Source: JAAYYM01 sp964483155 (lineage in GTDB: Bacteria > Bacillota > Clostridia > Lachnospirales > Lachnospiraceae). From it: DNA of 64,000 bases. Positions 26,066 through 35,188 of the stretch are shown here, in pieces. The position numbers and the translations under genes were made by a program. Under the pieces are notes generated by a model, which did not search any database, was not told the origin of the DNA, and was given only the letters and a program-made list of their open reading frames with translations. Within the stretch, counting starts at the first letter, position 1, and every line of letters starts with the position of its first letter. The stretch lies in NCBI GenBank assembly GCA_964483155.1, contig CAZAAC010000006.1:1-64000 (forward strand). Direction: 5' to 3'.

Positions 26066-27406
26066 TCATTCGTCTCCTGACGTTTCGTTGTTAAGTGGGA
26101 AATCCTCTTCTGTTACTTCTTCTCCCATCTTTCGTAAAATAAAACTCATCATTTTTTGTTCTGAATCCGAAATACCTTCCGGATAATTAAACGTAACTTT
26201 ACCTGTGTATAAACCAGTTAAACTATCCTCTTCCTTGATGTCTGGGTCACCTTGTGGAATCACTTCTCCCACATCAATTACGCCAGTCGCTGTACTACCG
26301 TCAAACGCATCAAATGCTTCTCCCAGTCCGCTTACCTTGGCCGGTAGTGCGCCTCCGATATCTGTCAGGATTGCCTCATATCCCTCTGGAATATTAGTAA
26401 ACGTAATACCCTGCGTTGGAATACTCACTTCTTTTACCTGCAAGACATCTATATAAACTTTTGCTACTACTTCTCCACCAAATGATGGGTCCGCAAATCG
26501 AATTCCATCTGGCAGATAATCTGAAATGTTGACTGCTGTTTCAAAAGTTGCATTCGCACCATCAATAGATAATACTTCCTTTGGAATTGATAAAGCATTT
26601 ATCCCATTCAAAATATTACTCTTCCCTGCTATCGTAACTGTTGCAGGCGTACTTTCTATCAAGCCTGTGGCACCGTAACCATCTGCTGCATTCCCTGATA
26701 TCGAAAAGTATACCGGTATATCTTTTGTCTGTAGCATTTCTACCGTAACATGAACTGTATCAACACTACATGTTATCATATCGCTTTCCACAAGCTCATC
26801 ACTTAAATCATATAGTTCTACCTTTGCACTTGTAGATATATCTTTGCTTAAACCCGAAGCATCCACTGTTGCAACAGCCCTGACGATCTTAGAAACAATT
26901 GATACCGGCCCAGAAATGGAGGCAATATTCACATTAGATGAAACATCACCTAGGGAATAACCTTGCTCTGGTGTTCCGGTCGCTTCTACCTCAATTGAGA
27001 ACTGTTTCTTTGCCAGGTCTTCAATAAGCACCTTTAAATTCTTTGTCTTAGGTACTATAGATTCTATCTTATCAGAATACAGCGTTGTTTTCACATCTAT
27101 AGCAACTGTATCCATAAATGTCATATCCATCATATCCGCTGTTGCTTTAATATTATCTCTTGATAAATTATCAATTACAGACCGCTTTCCCGTTACAACA
27201 ACACTAATGGAATCACTGTTGTCTAATACTTCATATATCTTCCCTTCGTTGGTAATGGCATCACTATTTTGCACTTCCACAGATATAGGGGAAAATGTTC
27301 TCGATATCACAGGATCATCTAAATTTACGACTACCAGCCATAATATACTTGCTGCCAACACTGCGAGAATTTTCAGGCCGATATTATATGTTAGTCTCGT
27401 CTTCAT
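26066..27406 (-). CDS. cdaR: CdaA regulatory protein, YbbR-repeat
   Basis: About 446 residues. An N-terminal membrane anchor (IGLKILAVLAASILWLVVVN) precedes four YbbR-like repeats of roughly 80-90 residues each, visible as recurring V-V-G-and Y-V/I-D patterns (SVVVTGKRSVIDNL, SISGPVSIVSKI, TIAGKSNILNGI, KVSGLGEAFDAF). In Bacillus and Listeria CdaR binds CdaA from outside the membrane and adjusts its activity. The ATG at 27406 overlaps the cdaA 3' end by 23 bases; an AAGGAAGG lies upstream. Confidence 0.9.
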   Translation of the reverse strand: MKTRLTYNIGLKILAVLAASILWLVVVNLDDPVISRTFSPISVEVQNSDAITNEGKIYEVLDNSDSISVVVTGKRSVIDNLSRDNIKATADMMDMTFMDTVAIDVKTTLYSDKIESIVPKTKNLKVLIEDLAKKQFSIEVEATGTPEQGYSLGDVSSNVNIASISGPVSIVSKIVRAVATVDASGLSKDISTSAKVELYDLSDELVESDMITCSVDTVHVTVEMLQTKDIPVYFSISGNAADGYGATGLIESTPATVTIAGKSNILNGINALSIPKEVLSIDGANATFETAVNISDYLPDGIRFADPSFGGEVVAKVYIDVLQVKEVSIPTQGITFTNIPEGYEAILTDIGGALPAKVSGLGEAFDAFDGSTATGVIDVGEVIPQGDPDIKEEDSLTGLYTGKVTFNYPEGISDSEQKMMSFILRKMGEEVTEEDFPLNNETSGDE

Positions 27407-28277
27407 CCTTCGACCTTCCTTTCCAAAGAACAAATTTCTTTTCTTCTACTACTTTGTGTTGAATCAACTGTAGCTTCCCACGCAAAAAGTCAGCGTCAAT
27501 GTTTCGATAAAGTTCCCCTCCAAAAGCCAGTGAAACCTTACCACTCTCCTCAGACACAATAATCGTTAGTGAATCTGTTAATTCAGAAATTCCAACACCC
27601 GCTCTGTGTCTTGTCCCAAGATCCTTACTAAGTTCCATATTATCCGATAACGGTAAATAACAAGTCGCAGAAACAATACGGTTTCCGCGTAAAATAACAG
27701 CACCATCATGCAATGGTGTATTATGCTCAAATATATTAATAATAATTTGGTTGGAAACAATAGAATCCAGCATGATTCCAGTTCTTTCATACTCCATCAG
27801 CGAGTCTGTCTGTTCAATCACAATCAGTGCCCCTGTTTTAACTTTTCCCATTTCAAAGCTGGCTTTTATGATTTCATTGATTGTACGGTCACTGAATAGT
27901 TCTCCTGCAACTCGCATATTATCAAATGAAAATAGAGATGAAAAGAAGTTTCTTTTTCCCAGTTGTTCAAGCGCTCTACGAAGCTCTGGTTGAAATACAA
28001 TAACAGCAGCCATTATGGCAACGCTAAATACCTTAGACACAATCCAAAGAATTGTTGTCATATTAAATATGGCAGCAATCATAATAAACATCAAAATTAC
28101 CAATATGCCTTTAAGCAATGACCAAGCTTTTGTATTCTTAATCCATGCTAAAATGTGATAGACTAAAAATGAGATGATAATAATCTCGACTAAATCTGTC
28201 CACATGATCTTCGGCAATGATAACCATGATATATATTTGTCTGAGAATATGGCTATTTGCTCAAAAAAATGTTTCAT
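27384..28277 (-). CDS. cdaA: Diadenylate cyclase
   Basis: A 297-residue protein with three N-terminal membrane segments and a DisA_N/DAC domain from about residue 115. NTPLHDGAVILRGNRI carries the DGA motif and GTRHRAGVGISELTD the RHR motif, both needed to make c-di-AMP from two ATP. FDNMRVAGELFSDRTINEII lies between. It is the membrane-bound housekeeping cyclase of Firmicutes that ties c-di-AMP to potassium and wall homeostasis. Three bases separate it from the upstream membrane protein gene. Confidence 0.97.
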   Translation of the reverse strand: MKHFFEQIAIFSDKYISWLSLPKIMWTDLVEIIIISFLVYHILAWIKNTKAWSLLKGILVILMFIMIAAIFNMTTILWIVSKVFSVAIMAAVIVFQPELRRALEQLGKRNFFSSLFSFDNMRVAGELFSDRTINEIIKASFEMGKVKTGALIVIEQTDSLMEYERTGIMLDSIVSNQIIINIFEHNTPLHDGAVILRGNRIVSATCYLPLSDNMELSKDLGTRHRAGVGISELTDSLTIIVSEESGKVSLAFGGELYRNIDADFLRGKLQLIQHKVVEEKKFVLWKGRSKDEDETNI

Positions 28278-28279
28278 CG

Positions 28280-29236
28280 TCAGTCTTCTCCCATTGTCCT
28301 TCTTTCAGTTCCGCGAGGATTTATCCTCTTTACCTTTACAGTTGGCGTTGCCATAGATATCTTAGGAATTGCTTTCACATAGTAATAATATTCGTCATCC
28401 TCAAACTGCACATACTCTGTCCGCGAATAGTCAACATTAAAAATGAAGAATTGAAGCACTAAAACAATTAGTACAGAAAAAATGCTTCCTAAAATGATAG
28501 CTCCAAAATTGACATCTAAATCAAGAGAAAAATCTCCTATCAATATTATCATAATATTTGCTATTGCACCAATTCCAAGCGCAAGTTTCCACGAATGGTC
28601 TAAAGAAAGTCTCTTAATCACATATACCAATATAATTGTAACACCAAAGGCAAGTACCATTAATATCATTTCTTTATTACTCGTTATGTTATCAACAACA
28701 TATTTAAAATTAGAAGCCGCACTGTCAGATTCTAAATTGCCTAACTGTGTTGCATTATCCTTCACATATTTAAGTATATAATATACTATCGTTCCACATC
28801 CAACTGAAACCGCTGACATTGGGTTTCCCACAAATCCCATGGAAAGTGGTATGACGTAGGGAATCTTTAATGCAAAACAAATCGGTGTTAACAATACAGC
28901 CATAGCATCTTTTGGTGAAAATCTAAAATATAGAACAAACATTAGTACAAAAACCAAAAGTACCACGATTGCACATTCCAAAGAAAGAGCATACATATGT
29001 AATATAACGTAACCTGCTGCAAATATAATAATCATGTTGCTTGGCAGAAATGAACATACCAAAGCTACAATAATGGCAATCGCCGGACTTTTCAGTTTAT
29101 TCATATAACCAACATTGCCATTAATAATCAGTAAAACAACTAAAGCCATTAAAAACTTCAGTAACGGCAAAATATATACTTCAAGTCTTGCATAAAACTT
29201 AATTAAACGTTCTTTTATTACTAATAACTGCGTCAT
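28280..29236 (-). CDS. Conserved-looking membrane protein upstream of cdaA, function unknown
   Basis: About 318 residues with around nine hydrophobic segments. IPYVIPLSMGFVGNPMSAVSVGCGTIVYY in the middle has a glycine-proline-rich stretch that could line a pore or transporter path. The C-terminal 60 residues are soluble, with EFDDDEYYYYVKAI-like acidic and tyrosine content (EDDEYYYYVKAI) and a basic end. AAAGGA precedes the ATG at 29236; the ORF can only be extended via a TTG that sits inside that ribosome site. I do not recognise the family. Tight spacing to cdaA makes a role in c-di-AMP control or the envelope plausible, but unproven. Confidence 0.75.
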   Translation of the reverse strand: MTQLLVIKERLIKFYARLEVYILPLLKFLMALVVLLIINGNVGYMNKLKSPAIAIIVALVCSFLPSNMIIIFAAGYVILHMYALSLECAIVVLLVFVLMFVLYFRFSPKDAMAVLLTPICFALKIPYVIPLSMGFVGNPMSAVSVGCGTIVYYILKYVKDNATQLGNLESDSAASNFKYVVDNITSNKEMILMVLAFGVTIILVYVIKRLSLDHSWKLALGIGAIANIMIILIGDFSLDLDVNFGAIILGSIFSVLIVLVLQFFIFNVDYSRTEYVQFEDDEYYYYVKAIPKISMATPTVKVKRINPRGTERRTMGED

Positions 29237-29275
29237 TGTTTGAAGTCCTTTCAAATCATGTAATGGTACATAACT

Positions 29276-29674
29276 CTATTTTCTGCCTTCTTTTTCATAC
29301 ATAACATATAATTCTCTTAATTGTGAAAAATAAGAATGTAAGCTTTTTTTTGCTTTTGTATAACGATAAGAATATACAATATAAGAAATGAGCATATAGC
29401 CAATCAAAATACAGGCATATGTAGTTAATACCGTCTTCAGTAATGCAACAAGATCCATCTTGTAAATATCTTCTAAAAAAATCTCCAGGTCATAATACAC
29501 ATACATGGCAATTACAAGAGCAAAGGCAATCGTCGCACTGATTGCACCTTTTACAACTTGAAAACTAATATAATCACCTCTGAAATAATTACTAATGGGT
29601 ATTGTTTTCTTTCCCTCATTTTCTTCATAAGCGGCCATTTTAGTCATTAGCCTTATTCTTTCTTCATTCAACAT
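29276..29674 (-). CDS. Small two-helix membrane protein, function unknown
   Basis: A 132-residue protein with a soluble N-terminus (about 40 residues), two hydrophobic segments (AISATIAFALVIAMYVYY and a TTYACILIGYMLISYIVYSY region) and a basic, possibly coiled C-terminus (AKKSLHSYFSQLRELYVMYE). The ATG shares one base with the stop codon of yvyF (TAATG), indicating translational coupling. No family recognised. Always-adjacent partners here are yvyF upstream and the larger membrane protein downstream. Confidence 0.72.
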   Translation of the reverse strand: MLNEERIRLMTKMAAYEENEGKKTIPISNYFRGDYISFQVVKGAISATIAFALVIAMYVYYDLEIFLEDIYKMDLVALLKTVLTTYACILIGYMLISYIVYSYRYTKAKKSLHSYFSQLRELYVMYEKEGRK

Positions 29675-30093
29675 TACATTCCATCCTTATTTAAAAACCG
29701 CATTTTGGCAGGATCAGTAGTGCTCTTTTTTTGGGTCGATATGTTTGATGCTGTATGTCTTCCCGCACTCATTAAATCTTTCATTGTCTCCGATTTACAC
29801 TTGTCACAGTAGCGTCCTGTTAAGATTGCTACGCCGCATATTTCACAAGCAATACCCGTTACTGAGTCCGCAGAAAAAACCAGTCTTTCTTCTCTGACCC
29901 ATTGGTGAAGCTGCGCAACATCAACATCACACTCCTCCGCGACTACTGTCAGGGGAACAGACTTGTTTTCCTGTATAAAGGCCTTGACCTCCTGGAATTT
30001 TTTCTCCAACTCTTCTTTACACGAGGGACAGATGGGTAATCCCGTTATATAATTAAATAATCTGTTACATTTTCTACAATTACGTACGTTCAT
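29674..30093 (-). CDS. yvyF: YvyF/TIGR03826-like flagellar-operon zinc-ribbon protein
   Basis: A 139-residue protein. Two zinc-ribbon-like parts: CRKCNRLFNY with PICPSCKEELEKKF at the N-terminus and ICGVAILTGRYCDKCKSE at the C-terminus, around a central helix-turn-helix-like segment VAEECDVDVAQLHQWVREERL. This composition matches the YvyF/TIGR03826 proteins that sit after comFC in Bacillus, at the edge of the flagellar region. It overlaps comFC by 14 bases. The precise role is not established; the HTH-like core suggests a regulator. Confidence 0.8.
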   Translation of the reverse strand: MNVRNCRKCNRLFNYITGLPICPSCKEELEKKFQEVKAFIQENKSVPLTVVAEECDVDVAQLHQWVREERLVFSADSVTGIACEICGVAILTGRYCDKCKSETMKDLMSAGRHTASNISTQKKSTTDPAKMRFLNKDGM

Positions 30094-30811
30094 ATATCAT
30101 TCCTCCTCCAATATCTAATCCGACAGATATCGTAATAAAATAGATTTTTTCAACGCCTGCCTGCTTTAACAATGATGATACTGCATCTATTGTACTTCCT
30201 GTCGTATAAATATCATCAATTAAAATGACCGTACTTAATTTTACATCATTTTGTACTATTTTAAAAGCCTTTTTCAAATTATTTTGGCGTTCCTGGCTAT
30301 TTAATTGTTTTTGTGCTTTGGTTTTTTTATGGCGGATTATAAGATCCGTACAGACGGGGATAGACAATTCCTTTTCCAGTTCTTTTGCTATTAGTTCAGA
30401 TTGGTTAAAGCCCCTCCACTTTTTTCTGGATTTGTGAAGTGGAATCGGTATCATTGCATCGGCTTTCCACCGTTCAATATCTTTGCTTAAAAAGCGAATC
30501 ATCTCTTCTGCATAAAATTTTGCATATTCGCACCTATGATTATACTTAAATTGCGCAATACTTTTCTTCATAATCTCATCATATACAAAAACTGCTTTTC
30601 CAGCATCAAAGAAGTGTTTTTTAGAGAAACAGTCTCTACAATATTCCTCCTCAGCATTTGCCGCAGAAAGTGGCTTTCCGCATTTTAAGCAACAAGGTCC
30701 AACTGCATACTTCACTAACATACGACACTCCGGGCAAGCTTTCTCGCCCTTTGGCATTACGATATCTCCACATATGGGGCAACGTGGCGGAAATAAAATC
30801 TCTAAAAGCAT
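30080..30811 (-). CDS. comFC: ComF family protein
   Basis: A 243-residue protein. FPPRCPICGDIV near the N-terminus with CPECRMLV, CCLKCGKPL and EEYCRDCF gives a four-cysteine-pair zinc region. VILIDDIYTTGSTIDAVSSLL near residue 190 is the PRPP-binding motif of type I phosphoribosyltransferases. ComFC is required for DNA uptake in naturally competent bacteria but is widespread in non-competent ones. It overlaps the recD2 stop by ten bases. Confidence 0.92.
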   Translation of the reverse strand: MLLEILFPPRCPICGDIVMPKGEKACPECRMLVKYAVGPCCLKCGKPLSAANAEEEYCRDCFSKKHFFDAGKAVFVYDEIMKKSIAQFKYNHRCEYAKFYAEEMIRFLSKDIERWKADAMIPIPLHKSRKKWRGFNQSELIAKELEKELSIPVCTDLIIRHKKTKAQKQLNSQERQNNLKKAFKIVQNDVKLSTVILIDDIYTTGSTIDAVSSLLKQAGVEKIYFITISVGLDIGGGMIYERT

Positions 30812-33018
30812 ATTTCCCTTATCCTTTCTGCAAAACTGGTATATCTTTTTTGCTCATCACTATTATCGATCATCATTTGGATTGTTTTTTCACTTCCAAC
30901 TAAAGTTACACACTTCTTTGCCCTCGTCACACCTGTATAGAGCAAGTTACGATTAAGCAGCATCTTGGGTCCTGATAAAAGTGGCATGACTACAGCTGAA
31001 TATTCGCTTCCCTGTGCCTTATGAATGGTTATCGCGTATGCCAACTCTAATTCTTCTAATTGTTTAAAAGAATATTCTACTAATTTATGTTCATCATATT
31101 CAACCGTTACCGTTTCTGCATAGTGATTGATCTCTGTAATCATACCCATATCGCCGTTAAATATTCCAAGCCCTTTATCAATCGGAATGCCATACTTACT
31201 TCTGATTTCCCATTCCATTTGATAATTATTCTTGATTTGCATCACTTTATCGCCTTCGCGAAAGACACCTTCTCCATACTCTTTTTCTTTTTTTGCAGTT
31301 TCCGGGGGATTCAAATACTGTTGCAAAACTATATTTAATCGTTCAATGCCGAGCATTCCCTTTCGCATAGGCGTCAACACCTGAATATCATTATAGGTTG
31401 CTCCTACATATTTAGGTAGCTTTTCCTTCACTAAGGTAATAATCACTTTCATTATCACATTAACATCTTCCCGTTCAAGAAAGAAAAAGTCCTTACTCTG
31501 GTTATTCATATGCAAATATTCACCACGGTTAATTTTATGTGCATTTACTACAATATCACTTTCGCTTGCCTGTCTGAATATCTTTTGAAGCATAACAACG
31601 TGAACTGCTTCAGACTCAATAATGTCTTTCAAAACTGCTCCAGGTCCGACAGATGGTAATTGATTAATATCACCAACCATAATCAGTCTTGTCCCAATAG
31701 AAATCGCTCTTAGCAATGCTGAAAAAAGCAAAATATCGACCATTGACATTTCATCAATAATGATTACATCTGCTTCCAAAGGATTTTCTTCATTCCGCTC
31801 AAAAATCATGCCCTTACTATCAGCATGTGTATTCCCGTTTATTTCTAGCATTCTATGTATCGTTCTTGCTTCGTATCCCGTCGCTTCTGTCATTCTCTTT
31901 GCCGCTCTTCCAGTAGGCGCCGCAAGAAGAATATCAAGATTTTCTTCTTCAAAATACTTTATTATCATATTAATTGTGGTTGTCTTGCCGGTTCCAGGGC
32001 CTCCTGTTATAACAAACACACCATTTTGTGCTGCACTTGACACAGCCTCATACTGCAATTGCTCCAGCGCTATCTCAGAATTCTCCTCTAATTTTTTTAA
32101 TCTGCCTGTAATCTCTTCTTGATTCTCATCTGTCACAATATTTAAGTCATGTAACATCCGTGCACAGTTCAACTCCAAATAGTAATAGGACGTCGCATAT
32201 ACGACTTTGCTTTCGCCGACTGCCTTTATTACCACTTTTTTATCCACCATGAGGTTAAGTAACTGATTCTTAATATATGTTTGTTCCACGCCCAATAATG
32301 TAGCCGCTTTAAACAATAATTCATCTTCTGGAAGATATACATGTCCATCAGCAGATGCCTGTAGCAATATATGCAAAATTCCACTTCTGATCCTGTAATC
32401 AGAATCTGTATGGATTCCGACCTTTGACGCTATCTCATCAGCAATCTTAAAACCAACTCCCTGAATATCTTCTGCGAGTGCATATGGATTTTCTGCTATG
32501 ATCTGATAGGTATTTAATGCATACTTATCATATATTTTAACAGCAAGTGTATTAGATATTCCATATTGTTGTAAAAAAATCATTGCCTTTCTCATATCTT
32601 GTTTTTCAATCGCCTGTATAGCTATTTCTCTTGCTTTTTTTTCACTGATCCCTTTTACTTCTGCAAGTCGTTCGGGTTCCTGCTCAATAATGCGGAACGT
32701 GTCCTCGCCGAATTTCTTAACAATTCTTCCCGCCAAAGCAGCCCCAATTCCTTTCACTGCTCCTGATCCAAGGTATCTTTCAATTGCATGACAGTCTTTT
32801 GGTACCATAATTTCATACTTCTCTACTGCAAACTGCTGACCATATAAGGCATGACTGACAAAAGTTCCTTCCGCCTCAATAAATTCGCCCTCTTCAATAA
32901 AACGCAGTGATCCTGTACACGTGATTTCTTCTCCTTCAGCAACCACCTGCATCACTGTGTAACCATTATCAGTATTGCGATAAATAATATGCTCTACATA
33001 TCCTGCTATTACTTCCAT
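30802..33018 (-). CDS. recD2: ATP-dependent RecD2-like DNA helicase
   Basis: About 738 residues, normal for RecD2. The N-terminal OB-like and helix-hairpin-helix region (GSGAVKGIGAALAGRIVKKF) is followed by Walker A FVITGGPGTGKTTTINMI near residue 340, IIDEMSMVDILL (Walker B), VGDINQLPSVGPG, and the C-terminal AYAITIHKAQGSEYSAVV motif of SF1 helicases. RecD2 unwinds DNA 5' to 3' and acts in repair and fork stability outside RecBCD. The start at 33018 has GGAGG five bases upstream. It begins the packed cluster running through to glmM. Confidence 0.95.
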   Translation of the reverse strand: MEVIAGYVEHIIYRNTDNGYTVMQVVAEGEEITCTGSLRFIEEGEFIEAEGTFVSHALYGQQFAVEKYEIMVPKDCHAIERYLGSGAVKGIGAALAGRIVKKFGEDTFRIIEQEPERLAEVKGISEKKAREIAIQAIEKQDMRKAMIFLQQYGISNTLAVKIYDKYALNTYQIIAENPYALAEDIQGVGFKIADEIASKVGIHTDSDYRIRSGILHILLQASADGHVYLPEDELLFKAATLLGVEQTYIKNQLLNLMVDKKVVIKAVGESKVVYATSYYYLELNCARMLHDLNIVTDENQEEITGRLKKLEENSEIALEQLQYEAVSSAAQNGVFVITGGPGTGKTTTINMIIKYFEEENLDILLAAPTGRAAKRMTEATGYEARTIHRMLEINGNTHADSKGMIFERNEENPLEADVIIIDEMSMVDILLFSALLRAISIGTRLIMVGDINQLPSVGPGAVLKDIIESEAVHVVMLQKIFRQASESDIVVNAHKINRGEYLHMNNQSKDFFFLEREDVNVIMKVIITLVKEKLPKYVGATYNDIQVLTPMRKGMLGIERLNIVLQQYLNPPETAKKEKEYGEGVFREGDKVMQIKNNYQMEWEIRSKYGIPIDKGLGIFNGDMGMITEINHYAETVTVEYDEHKLVEYSFKQLEELELAYAITIHKAQGSEYSAVVMPLLSGPKMLLNRNLLYTGVTRAKKCVTLVGSEKTIQMMIDNSDEQKRYTSFAERIREICF

Positions 33019-33064
33019 CGTTACCTCCATTGATTATGCCTTGGTCGTACTGCCGTTTCCGCGA

Positions 33065-33104
33065 ATAAAAAGCTGAACCAGATTGTAACCATTCTGGTTC
33101 AGCC
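33065..33104 (-). terminator. Rho-independent terminator after flgJ
   Basis: Minus-strand stem GCTGAACCAGA / TCTGGTTCAGC (33072-33082 and 33093-33103), a ten-base loop, then TTTTTATT. It ends the mbl-flagellar unit and separates it from recD2. Confidence 0.88.
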
Positions 33105-33134
33105 ATAACCTTCACATAAAATGCAACCATTTTC

Positions 33135-33479
33135 TTAAAGTTCGTAATTTCTTTTCATCTGCTCATATAACATCTGTGCGATTCCGTAATCGCCTTGCTC
33201 GGAAGCATTCTTTGCATACTCCTGATTTAATGTATCTTCAAAATAGTCCAGCATAGAAGAGGATGATTCATCTTCATCTGCCGATACGATAGTATCTTTC
33301 ATGTTTTTGAATACCTGCTCGATAAAATATGCCTCAAAATCTTTGCATACGCTCATCAATTCATCATCAGTAGCATTTTCCAGATCTGTATTCAATGTTT
33401 TATCTATATTTGATGTCTTTGCATTACTTGCAGTCTGTGCTGTCGATAAGTATGTATCATAAACAGAACTAATATCCAT
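33135..33479 (-). CDS. flgJ: Rod-binding protein, FlgJ N-terminal-domain type
   Basis: A 114-residue protein consisting only of the rod-binding domain. LMSVCKDFEAYFIEQVFKNMKDT is the family signature (CxxFEA-F--qMLk-Mr), and GIAQMLYEQMKRNY closes it. The peptidoglycan-hydrolase domain found in proteobacterial FlgJ is absent, as is normal in Firmicutes. It caps or guides rod assembly in the wall. GGGAGG precedes the ATG; it directly follows flgG. Confidence 0.88.
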   Translation of the reverse strand: MDISSVYDTYLSTAQTASNAKTSNIDKTLNTDLENATDDELMSVCKDFEAYFIEQVFKNMKDTIVSADEDESSSSMLDYFEDTLNQEYAKNASEQGDYGIAQMLYEQMKRNYEL

Positions 33480-33493
33480 TATCTATACCTCCC

Positions 33494-34315
33494 TTATCTC
33501 CTTAACTGATTTGCCTGACTCATCATATCATCTGCTGCCTGTATCGCTTTTGAGTTCATCTCATAAGCACGTTGTGCCACAATCAGATTAACCATTTCGT
33601 CAGCTACCTGCACATTAGAATTTTCTAAATACCCCTGTCTTACCTCGCTGTCTTCAAGTGCTGCATTAGTAGCTTCATTAAGTGCTGCCCCAGATGCTGC
33701 CGTCACTTCATACATACTGTCACCAACCTTATCAAGTCCACCTGCATTCTGAAACTGATACAATCCAATTTGCAAACCATTTACCTGTTGAAGATTGTTA
33801 TTTGCATCTGGATACATTATTTTCCCGCTCGCATCCACTTCTATTTTATTCGCAATATAGCCTGCCGGTAATACAACATTAGCTCCTGTACTGCTTTTAA
33901 CGGGATTTCCGTCCGAAGTAGTCAGTGTCATTGCACCGCCCGCACCAATTGCCCACCCGAAATTTCCATTTCTGGTGTAGTAAACCTTACCATCATCGCC
34001 CTGTACAGAAAAGAATCCTTTTCCATTAATCGCAAAAGCCGTATCGCTCTCTGATGCAATCATACTGCCTTGTGTAAATTGTGAAGTAATCGATGCGTTT
34101 CTAACGCCTAGTCCTACCTGCGCACTAATTGGTTTTGTTTCTCCATTTGCGGTAGTTGTTTTTGTCTGTATTGTTTGATACAGAAGAGATTTAAACTCAT
34201 TCGTCTCCGTCTTATATCCCGTGGTATTAACATTTGCCAGGTTATTAGCAATTGTATCCACATTATTTTGTTGTGCAATCATACCTGTTGCCGCTGACCA
34301 TAATGCCCTTACCAT
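33494..34315 (-). CDS. flgG: Flagellar basal-body distal rod protein (FlgG/FlhP-like)
   Basis: A 273-residue protein. LWSAATGMIAQQNNVDTIAN followed by NLANVNTTGYK is the flg_bb_rod signature at the N-terminus, GKGFFSVQGDDGKVYYTRNG is the mid-domain motif, and VNLIVAQRAYEMNSKAIQ is the C-terminal basal-body motif. Length and motifs fit FlgG or the Bacillus FlhP paralogue. Position after an Mbl gene and a second rod protein matches the Bacillus mbl-flhO-flhP arrangement. Confidence 0.9.
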   Translation of the reverse strand: MVRALWSAATGMIAQQNNVDTIANNLANVNTTGYKTETNEFKSLLYQTIQTKTTTANGETKPISAQVGLGVRNASITSQFTQGSMIASESDTAFAINGKGFFSVQGDDGKVYYTRNGNFGWAIGAGGAMTLTTSDGNPVKSSTGANVVLPAGYIANKIEVDASGKIMYPDANNNLQQVNGLQIGLYQFQNAGGLDKVGDSMYEVTAASGAALNEATNAALEDSEVRQGYLENSNVQVADEMVNLIVAQRAYEMNSKAIQAADDMMSQANQLRR

Positions 34316-34347
34316 AACGCTTCACTCCTTTTCGAATTTGCTACTTG

Positions 34348-35121
34348 CTAAACTTTGCCTACCTGATTAACAGTTGTGTCCAGTACTCCATCCATAGCTT
34401 GAATAATCTTCTGCCCTGTCTCATAAGCTCTGGTCACGTTAATCAATTCCACCATTTCCTGCACGACCTGTACGTTTGAAGCTTCCAGGTATCCTGATCG
34501 TACGCCAGCATCTGATGCAATTTCCGTAGCTCCTTCTACTGTTTGGTAATAATTTTCTCCATATTTCTCCAAATAATTATAGTCTTCAAAATCTGATATC
34601 TGTATCTGAGCGACCAGTGCACCATTCTGATAAATCCCGCCGTCTCTCTCAACAACTGCCTCATCCAGTGGATTTAACTTAATGTGGTTTCCATTTGTAT
34701 CTAGCAGAAAGTCTCCATTTTTATCTACAAGCTCTCCATTCACATTTAGTGTAAAGGATCCGTCCCTGCTATACATCGTAGAAATGTCCCCATTCTTTGC
34801 AGCGAATTCCACATTAAAGAATCCTTTTCCTGCAAGCGCCAAATCAAATGTATTGTTTGTAGAACGAAAAGCGCCTTGCTCATAATCAGTATAATTTTCG
34901 CCAATCTTTACACCCAGATTCATATATCCCAAGGCCTTTGGAATATTTGCTTCTGAAGTATCTTTAATTTTATAGGCAAGTACATCTGCAAAAGACTCAG
35001 ATGTCGCCCCTTCTTTTTTATAACCAGTTGTTGCAGAATTAGCAAGATTATTTGTCAGGATATCCATTCTGTTTTGTTCATTTATCATACCAGTATAGGC
35101 TGTATATAATCCTTTTACCAT
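34348..35121 (-). CDS. flgF: Flagellar basal-body rod protein (FlgF/FlhO-like)
   Basis: A 257-residue protein with LYTAYTGMINEQNRMDILTN and NLANSATTGYKKEG at the N-terminus, LAGKGFFNVEF in the middle and VELINVTRAYETGQKIIQ near the C-terminus, the basal-body signatures. It is the proximal-rod paralogue of the next gene and the counterpart of Bacillus flhO. It starts 67 bases after mbl. FlgF versus FlgG naming is by order and length, not by phylogeny. Confidence 0.87.
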   Translation of the reverse strand: MVKGLYTAYTGMINEQNRMDILTNNLANSATTGYKKEGATSESFADVLAYKIKDTSEANIPKALGYMNLGVKIGENYTDYEQGAFRSTNNTFDLALAGKGFFNVEFAAKNGDISTMYSRDGSFTLNVNGELVDKNGDFLLDTNGNHIKLNPLDEAVVERDGGIYQNGALVAQIQISDFEDYNYLEKYGENYYQTVEGATEIASDAGVRSGYLEASNVQVVQEMVELINVTRAYETGQKIIQAMDGVLDTTVNQVGKV

Positions 35122-35188
35122 AATATCCTCCTATCAAAAATCAAACCATTCTTATGCACTGGCAAAACCGCTGTCTCATAAAATCCAC

